DNA from: Myxococcales bacterium
GTDB taxonomy: Bacteria; Myxococcota_A; Polyangia; Polyangiales; Ga0077539
Reading direction: 5' to 3'
Length of the DNA: 64,000 bases
NCBI GenBank assembly: GCA_016793325.1
Contig: JAEUKI010000075.1
Span: 358,266-422,265 of the forward strand
A model generated the notes under the pieces. That model saw nothing but the letters and a program-made list of their open reading frames with translations. It ran no database searches and was not told the origin of the DNA. The stretch's first letter is position 1. The number at the start of each line of letters is the position of its first letter. The position numbers were made by a program, and so were the translations under genes. This document shows, piece by piece, positions 59,701 through 64,000 of the stretch.

Positions 59701-60872
59701 TCGGCCCGATGGGCGAAGCCGCGATCGCGCATCACCTCGCGGCGATCACGGACTCGCACATGGCGTTCGAGTTCGGCATCGAGGCGCGCGGTCGCTTGGG
59801 GTGGCAGCCCAACATGGACGCTGGATCGCGCGGCGATTTGTATCAATCGTTGTCCGTCGGGCTGACCGCGGCGTGGGAGGGCAACGTTCGTCGCAACAGC
59901 GCGCCCATGACCGCCGCGCAGCTCGGCAACACGCTCTCGCTCGAAGGCGGCTACGGCTTCGCGCTCTCGGGCTCGGTGGGTCCTCGCGCGAACCTCGGCG
60001 GCAGCCAAGGCTACGTCGGCGTGCGAACGGGCTTGGTGTTCACGCGCGGCTTCGAGTGGCACGTCCGCGCGGGATACGCAGGCCGCGCAGGCGAACGAAA
60101 CACCGAGAGCCACGAGACGCTCCTCGCCGAGAGCGGACCGCGCTTCCGTTGGGGCTGGGCCTACGGCGAGCTCAACGTCGGCTACGCGGGAACGATCAAC
60201 GCGTACCGCGAGAGCGTCGCGGGCTCGATCACGGGCAGCGTCGGCGCGGGCGTTCGCTTCGGCCTGACGGGTGAGGGCCGTCACTTCGGAATTACCGGTG
60301 GATTGCAAGCGCGTTTCGGAATCGGCCCCGAGCGCGCATACGATGCGGTTTTCGCGATGGTAGGACTCGAGTTCGAAGGCGGCCGTCGCCAAGCGGCGCC
60401 GTTTCCTGCGGTGAGCCCCGCGCCGTCGCCGCGCGGTCCGATGCCGTCGCCCACGGTGGAGGTGCCCGTGACCTCGCCGCGCTACCAAGCGACTGGCGGC
60501 CGCGTGCAGACGCCTACGGTCGTGATTCCTTCGCGCATCGAGGTCGGCGTGAGCGGATCGGCCGTTATTGGCGGAGCGACCACGGTCGGTGGGACAGTCT
60601 TGATTCCTGGTGCTGTGGTCGACTCGACGCCGTTCGGAAACGGCTACGTCACCAGCGCAGACGAGATCGCCGCGATGCTTCCTGCGGTAGACGGCTCGGT
60701 TCGCGGGCTCGAAATCAACCTCCGGACGGGGCCGTCGGCGAGCGCATTGTCTGCGGAGTCCGCGCTGCGCGAGGCGGTCTCGCGGCGCTACGGCGCGGCG
60801 CCCGTGAGCGTGCGTGTGTCGACGGGCGCCAGCGTTTCGGGCCGCTTCGAGCTCGAGCTCAGGGCGCGATGA
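56706..60872 (+). CDS. Three fused beta-barrel-like outer-membrane modules
   Basis: From ATG at 56706 the product is 1388 residues with a cleavable signal ending SFAQ. Three homologous modules follow, at about 60-411, 482-830 and 888-1231. Each begins PLRI/PLAI/PLRV, has alternating aromatic beta-strands (ATPWLAIEGRGTYTGLLRRV, YTPTHWFALDARAAWFGAFA, WVPSRWFVLEATGSLLTARG), a D-N-GR/GDG-type calcium-like turn, a GGGALIP or GGAMLP strand, and ends E-FEFEGG...AAPFP. Linkers are Gly/Val/Ser-rich (VGVSGGAGVGVGVGVAAGAS). A C-terminal tail of ~155 residues includes YVTSADEIAAMLPAVDGSVR. Three barrels in one chain would be unusual. The start matches a TACATT 18 nt upstream. Confidence 0.75.
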   Translation: MNARRQLCLTAAGALTLVAPDSFAQSAGASASVTVGARADVSAGVAVAAPSRADIGAALSRIPLRIGVHGGLGWTRSWDRPLLDGYATEIGGSLGVWATPWLAIEGRGTYTGLLRRVVDADANGRADANPGYLESLLVTGQLRFRLSEDEEKRRNGWSFSIGGGALIPWANADGRGAGPIAEAAIARHVGVLSQSGSALDLSFELRARTGFGSLIDYQSIVGGVAAAWEGNQRVGARVGPRVGYRPGHTAGIEGTVGGYFSNPALAGTNILWSNAGGGFGVHMGLVLSPGFELMARGGYQGRGAGRRDDDWLHFGFVEGGLRARWYLFFAEVDAGLFAPFGAFRDRVATSPFAGGAIGLRLPFNGPENEGFRFVTGLRTRVGLTSERSFDGLFFTAGIEFEGGQHHAAFPRFSPPSVEVVPVGVGAAGSVGVAGSARVSVGSSARTGTVGAQGTAVTTSGSRGSVAYGSQGGSVMVPAEPARVPLAINLGFHAGYIGPMQGARLQRTVGELSLTASYTPTHWFALDARAAWFGAFARTEDTNRDGRTDTTFDGFGGPHLSLGGRFRWLDDTESLRYGWTFALAGGAMLPTTGPLVARGPGATIDLAIAREFGWMLDAHNAFGFAVELRGRTGLGAWGDYQTAMIGVRAWWEGNIPKGRTRIQETTAYRPGHTVAFDGGLAIFPFGAVRGNGARYFGDIGAHLGATAGIVFTPGFEWSLRGGYLHRAGSSNIDDLQAITLETGPRMRIGWIEARAIAGYAAVFGAHRDEVQSAFYAGAGVHARLAVTERVRFLAGIEGRFALANERALDHISLQLGFEFEGGSHFAAPFPRREVTYEPPPAVDVVTYPTTRPVTPVRASGTTSVGVSGGAGVGVGVGVAAGASVSTGVTVPLRVSLGMGMHAASRGLGRFELDGSGGMYQLSVGWVPSRWFVLEATGSLLTARGRNADLNGDGGNDVVRDGMLLGAVSVGPRFRVLTDDFARFGWSFLLAGGVMASPVGVGPMGEAAIAHHLAAITDSHMAFEFGIEARGRLGWQPNMDAGSRGDLYQSLSVGLTAAWEGNVRRNSAPMTAAQLGNTLSLEGGYGFALSGSVGPRANLGGSQGYVGVRTGLVFTRGFEWHVRAGYAGRAGERNTESHETLLAESGPRFRWGWAYGELNVGYAGTINAYRESVAGSITGSVGAGVRFGLTGEGRHFGITGGLQARFGIGPERAYDAVFAMVGLEFEGGRRQAAPFPAVSPAPSPRGPMPSPTVEVPVTSPRYQATGGRVQTPTVVIPSRIEVGVSGSAVIGGATTVGGTVLIPGAVVDSTPFGNGYVTSADEIAAMLPAVDGSVRGLEINLRTGPSASALSAESALREAVSRRYGAAPVSVRVSTGASVSGRFELELRAR

Positions 60873-61042
60873 GCTCGGGTGCGGTTCTGTCCACAGCAGC
60901 GTACACACGCGTGGTGTAAGCCTTCGTAGTGAGACCGCGTGCACGCGTCGCGCGCACGATCGCGCTGCGTCGATTGCTGAGAGAGTCTGTACGTCGCGGT
61001 TGCGCCGCGGGTACGCTCGTCGTCGGTAAGGACTGACAGCAC

Positions 61043-62752
61043 GTGACGACGACGACCAAGGCTCAACCTCCCGCGCCTCCTCCGAAGAAGTCCAACGACC
61101 CCTATCTCGGCCGCGTGGTGGCCGGTCGCTATCGACTCGAGCAGCGCCTTGGCGAGGGCGGAATGGGCGTGGTGTATCGCGCCCGACACGTGCTCATCGA
61201 CCGCACGGTGGCGCTCAAATTGATCCGCCCCGACCTGCGCGGCGAGTCGCATTTGCGCGCGTGGATGCTGCGCGAAGCGCGCGCGGCCAACCGCGTCGAT
61301 CACGCGCACATCATCGACATCCACGACATCGGCGAGACCGAAGAGGGCGAGCTCTATCTGGTGATGGAGTTCCTCATGGGGACGCCGCTCAGCGCAGAGA
61401 TCTCGAAGGGACCTTTTCCGATCGCGCGCGCGGTGGACATCTTGGAGCAGATGGGCGCAGCGCTCGGACGCGCGCACGACCTCGGCGTCGTGCACCGCGA
61501 TTTGAAGAGCGACAACATCCACCTCACCAACCGCGGCGGCCGCAAGGACTTCGTCAAGATCCTCGATTTCGGCCTCGCGGCGCTCGCGCGCGACCCGCGC
61601 CTCGCCCCCAAGGGCGCGGTGTTCGGAACACCCGAGTACATGGCCCCCGAGCAAGCCCGCGGCGAAGACGCGATCCCTCAGAGCGACCTCTACGCGCTCG
61701 GGATCTTGTTCTTCGAGATGGTCACCGGGCAGCTCCCCTTTCGCTCGCACGACCGCGAGACGCTGCTCGAGATGCAGCGCAGCGCGCAGTCGCCAAACCC
61801 GAGGATGCTCCGGCCGGACCTGCCTCCGTCGGCCGAGTCCATCATCCTCAAGCTGCTGCAGAAAACCCTGGATAAACGCTACAAGGACGCCCACCATCTC
61901 TCCGAGGACCTGAAGGCGCTGCAGCGCTCGATGCCCTCGTCTCCGTGGGAGGTCTTGCAGCTCTCGGACGCGCCGGTGCAGAGCCCCGCGCCGCCACCCG
62001 CGCCGAGCGCGGGCGTGGCCGAGTGGGCGACGCGCGCGGCGCACTTCGCGCGCATGGTGGCGAGGGCGTGGCCGGGAGCGGATGTTCCGTCGGAGATCTC
62101 GACGCACTTGGACAGCGCGTGGTCGCTCGCGACGCGCGCCTCGCGGCTCGAGGGCGAGGTCGCTTCGCTCTCGCGTCGCCTCGAGGCCCTCGAGAAGCGC
62201 GGTCGCGCGCTGCGCGCCGAAATCGGCCGCAAGGTCGAAGAGCTCGCGCACGAAGAGTCTCGCGTCCTGCGCGACGCCGCGAGCGAAGCAGAGGCTGTGG
62301 CCGAGCTTCGCGACAAGGTCCTCCAGGGAGAAAAGGTCCTCGCGCAAGCGAGAGCGCAGGCCGATCAGCTCGAGCGCACGGGCTCGTCGGGCGCGCCGCT
62401 GCGCACCGCGCACGAGCAAGTGGGCGCCGCCAACGCGCGCGTCGAGTCTCGCAAAGAGATGCTCGTCGAGCGCGAAGCGAAGGCCGCGCGCAAGGACGCT
62501 CAGGCGCGGGACCTGCGACGACAGATCGAAGAGCTCCGCGGGCAGCTCTCGCGCTACGCCGAGGCGCTCGAAGACGACCTCGCGCAAGGGCGCGAGAAGA
62601 TCACCGTGAAGACCCGCGAGGGGCTCGGGCTCGAGAAGAGCTTCTCCGAGGCGAGCGACGCGCTGCTCAAGCACCTGCGCGGACGGCCCGAGTGCAGGGA
62701 CCTCTTCGAAGAGCTCGCCCGCAAGCAGAGCAGCGACGACAAGAACGACTAG
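61043..62752 (+). CDS. Ser/Thr protein kinase with C-terminal coiled coil
   Basis: From GTG at 61043 (TAAGGA upstream) the product is 569 residues. The kinase domain at about 25-290 has GEGGMGVVYRARHVLIDRTV, ALKLIRP (ATP Lys), HRDLKSDN near 151, KILDFGLAALARD with intact DFG, and GTPEYMAPEQARGEDAIPQS. After a Pro-rich hinge (APVQSPAPPPAPSAG), residues about 345-550 are continuous coiled coil (LEGEVASLSRRLEALEKRGR and onward). No membrane span is seen, so it is cytoplasmic. The coiled coil suggests dimerisation or scaffold binding. It follows the triple-barrel gene by 170 nt on the same strand. Confidence 0.92.
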   Translation: MTTTTKAQPPAPPPKKSNDPYLGRVVAGRYRLEQRLGEGGMGVVYRARHVLIDRTVALKLIRPDLRGESHLRAWMLREARAANRVDHAHIIDIHDIGETEEGELYLVMEFLMGTPLSAEISKGPFPIARAVDILEQMGAALGRAHDLGVVHRDLKSDNIHLTNRGGRKDFVKILDFGLAALARDPRLAPKGAVFGTPEYMAPEQARGEDAIPQSDLYALGILFFEMVTGQLPFRSHDRETLLEMQRSAQSPNPRMLRPDLPPSAESIILKLLQKTLDKRYKDAHHLSEDLKALQRSMPSSPWEVLQLSDAPVQSPAPPPAPSAGVAEWATRAAHFARMVARAWPGADVPSEISTHLDSAWSLATRASRLEGEVASLSRRLEALEKRGRALRAEIGRKVEELAHEESRVLRDAASEAEAVAELRDKVLQGEKVLAQARAQADQLERTGSSGAPLRTAHEQVGAANARVESRKEMLVEREAKAARKDAQARDLRRQIEELRGQLSRYAEALEDDLAQGREKITVKTREGLGLEKSFSEASDALLKHLRGRPECRDLFEELARKQSSDDKND

Positions 62753-62804
62753 CGCGGCGCTGGGTGGAGCGGGCGTCGGTCGCGAGTGTAGAGGGAGCGG
62801 ACGA

Positions 62805-62830
62805 GGAGCTGGGCCAAGGAGCTGGGCCAA
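62805..62830 (+). repeat. 13-bp unit repeated twice
   Basis: GGAGCTGGGCCAA occurs back to back at 62805-62817 and 62818-62830, in the gap between the kinase and TetR genes. Confidence 0.7.
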
Positions 62831-62845
62831 GGTCCGTCCCCTTCT

Positions 62846-62909
62846 CGTCTGAGCACGCTTTCGTCTGAGCACGCTTTCGTCTGAGCACGCTTTCGTCTGG
62901 GCGCGCTTC
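62846..62909 (+). repeat. 16-bp tandem repeat, three exact and one degenerate unit
   Basis: CGTCTGAGCACGCTTT repeats three times (62846-62893) and is followed by the variant CGTCTGGGCGCGCTTC. The 223-nt gap 62753-62975 contains this array, the 13-bp pair and no gene. The array may bind the TetR-type regulator encoded just downstream or may be neutral. Confidence 0.8.
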
Positions 62910-62975
62910 TCGTCTGGCTCTTCTCGCGTACCCGTGGCTTTGACTGCGCGTTTCGCGGCGTGATACCGCCGTTGC

Positions 62976-63656
62976 GTGACTGAACGGCGATTCATTCGGC
63001 GCGGCGACGCGAGCGCGAGCGAACGCAGCGCGAAGCCATCGAGCAGAAAGCGCACCGACGACAAGCGCGAGCGCATCTTGCGAGGCGCTGTGAAGGTCTT
63101 CGCGAAGAAGGGCTTCTACGCCTCGCGCGTCAGCGAGATCGCGAAGGCCGCCGGCGTCGCGGACGGGACGATCTACCTGTACTTCGACAGCAAGGACGAC
63201 GTCCTCGAGTCGCTCTTCGAGGATCGCACCGAGCGCCTGCTCGCGACGCTTCGGGTCGAGCTCGCCAAGCAGCCCGATCCACCATCGCGGCTGCGTCGCT
63301 TGATCGAGCTGCAGCTCGGGCTCCTCGACGGTCAGCGCGAGCTCGCCGAAGTGATCACGGTGAACCTCCGGCAGAGCACGCGGCTCTTGCGGCAGTACGG
63401 GAGCAAGCGCTTCGTCGAGTACCTCGAGCTGATGGCCTCGGTCGTGAGCGAAGGGCAGAAGAGCGGGCACTTTCGAGACGATCTGTCCCCGCGCGTGATG
63501 GCGCGCGCGCTCTTCGGGGCGCTCGACGGCCTCGCGCTCACCTGGGCCCTCGGCGAAGCGCGCACAGGCGGCCTCGAGAAGGCCGCGAGCCAACTGGCCG
63601 AACTGTGGATCCGCGGGCTCTCGCCCGCCGCGCCGAGCGCCACGAGCGCCGAGTAA
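62976..63656 (+). CDS. TetR/AcrR-family regulator, FadR-type
   Basis: From GTG at 62976 the product is 226 residues. After a basic Ser/Arg N-terminus, the helix-turn-helix is RILRGAVKVFAKKGFYASRV, then SEIAKAAGVADGTIYLYFDS and KDDVLESLFEDR. This closely matches the DNA-binding region of Bacillus FadR (YsiA): AGVADGTIYLYF is typical of acyl-CoA-responsive TetR regulators. The C-terminal domain is helical and would bind the ligand. No fatty-acid genes are in the window downstream. Self-regulation via the 16-bp tandem array 70-130 nt upstream is possible but not shown. A 19-bp hairpin follows 98 nt after the stop. Confidence 0.88.
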   Translation: MTERRFIRRGDASASERSAKPSSRKRTDDKRERILRGAVKVFAKKGFYASRVSEIAKAAGVADGTIYLYFDSKDDVLESLFEDRTERLLATLRVELAKQPDPPSRLRRLIELQLGLLDGQRELAEVITVNLRQSTRLLRQYGSKRFVEYLELMASVVSEGQKSGHFRDDLSPRVMARALFGALDGLALTWALGEARTGGLEKAASQLAELWIRGLSPAAPSATSAE

Positions 63657-63754
63657 GCGTCCATCGCGTCACGCGGCAGGGAGGGCTGTGGCGGAGCGCC
63701 GAGCGCCATTGGCGCGAGCGCGGAACGCGCGTTTGGGGGCAAGGCACGAGTTCG

Positions 63755-63797
63755 GCCTCCTCTTCTTCTTCGAGTCGGTCGAAGAAGAAGAGGAGGC
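63755..63797 (+). terminator. Perfect 19-bp stem-loop after the TetR gene
   Basis: GCCTCCTCTTCTTCTTCGA at 63755-63773 is the exact complement of 63779-63797, with loop GTCGG. It is long enough to act as a transcription terminator, though no T tract follows. The purine/pyrimidine asymmetry (CT-rich arm, GA-rich arm) is unusual. Confidence 0.5.
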
Positions 63798-63839
63798 GAG
63801 AGGGGCGCGCATGTCACGCGAGTGGTGGTGATGATGATG

Positions 63840-63981
63840 GATGCGTGGCGTTCCGGCGAAGCTGCCTCTTGGCAGCGGAGCCGGTTGCGGAGCGACCGCC
63901 GCGAAGCATCGCGTTGCGCTTTGCCGTAGGCATTGCGCAATGCGATGCGCCGCGCCGGACGCGAAGCAAAGTCCACGCATC
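63840..63981 (+). ncRNA. Candidate structured RNA, multi-hairpin foldback
   Basis: The ends pair: GATGCGTGG (63840-63848) with CCACGCATC (63973-63981), and CCGGCG (63853-63858) with CGCCGG (63953-63958). Inside are three hairpins: GCTGCC-TCTT-GGCAGC (63861-63876), CGGTTGC-GGA-GCGACCG (63882-63898) and a 14-bp stem 63906-63919 with 63935-63948. The two non-Watson-Crick pairs are G:U only if the plus strand is read. It may be an RNA or a REP/MITE-like mobile repeat. The rest of 63657-64000 has no gene. Confidence 0.45.
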
Positions 63982-64000
63982 GAGTCAGTCCAGTCCCGCC

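Noticed and set aside
63669..63980. Minus-strand small ORF with a run of six histidines
   Set aside because: The His run comes from a TGGTGGTGATGATGATGG repeat; the rest of the frame is Arg/Ala-rich and overlaps two strong foldback structures.

Overview
This is a high-GC window with strong GC3 codon bias. It is rich in secreted and lipid-anchored cysteine-rich proteins (Myxo_disulph-type repeats, MopE-type CNGxDDxCDG motifs, about 35 copies of a CG-x-C...NCGxCGxxC module), FG-GAP repeats, an IgGFc-binding-type protein, two large eukaryote-like Ser/Thr kinases and matrixin-type metalloproteases. Together these point to a myxobacterium (Myxococcota), most like the Polyangiales/Sandaracinus side. 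No rRNA, tRNA, CRISPR array, prophage or intact insertion sequence was found.

Layout. 1-7.5 kb: end of an unidentified gene, two small envelope proteins, a 55-residue zinc-ribbon protein too short for most gene finders, SelO (protein AMPylase), and a two-gene unit of an M14 carboxypeptidase and an LpoA-like lipoprotein. 7.5-14.3 kb: three successive plus-strand surface proteins, then an Rpn-like protein with a GHAA-repeat tail. 14.5-17.5 kb: an unknown helical protein and a radical SAM protein, both on the minus strand. 17.7-21.7 kb: a MopE-like lipoprotein with an extraordinary Trp/Tyr/Cys tail, overlapping by 1 nt a lipoprotein with 15 cysteine modules. 21.8-25 kb: an ALDH-fold enzyme, an RluA-family pseudouridine synthase and a DJ-1/PfpI protein. 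25.1-31.6 kb: two tandem giant paralogous cysteine-module lipoproteins. 31.7-34.7 kb: operon queG, 2-oxoacid dehydrogenase E1 alpha, ABC ATPase. 34.8-37.2 kb: FHA-GGDEF diguanylate cyclase, an EF-hand-like membrane-anchored protein, and an ECF-type sigma factor. 37.4-49.2 kb: a four-gene minus-strand transcription unit encoding two giant alpha-2-macroglobulin-like proteins, a small secreted protein and a secreted matrixin. 49.5-54 kb: an unknown helical protein, a Uma2 nuclease-fold protein, a lipoprotein metalloprotease and a fibrinogen-C-like lipoprotein. 54.1-54.9 kb: a non-coding element with 135-bp near-perfect inverted arms. 55-64 kb: a membrane Ser/Thr kinase, a protein made of three fused beta-barrel-like modules, a coiled-coil Ser/Thr kinase, a FadR-type TetR regulator and a structured intergenic tail.

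The strongest leads are: (1) the macroglobulin/matrixin operon; (2) two 89-nt copies of a conserved, foldable element at 14.4 and 31.7 kb; (3) a 142-nt multi-hairpin foldback at 63.84-63.98 kb whose G:U pairs favour the plus strand; (4) the 135-bp inverted-repeat element; (5) the Trp/Tyr/Cys tail; (6) the triple-barrel protein. Several genes also carry a TAnnnT hexamer 5-10 nt before the start codon, often preceded by TGn, which suggests leaderless transcription. All functions are inferred from sequence reading only; no search or folding program was run.
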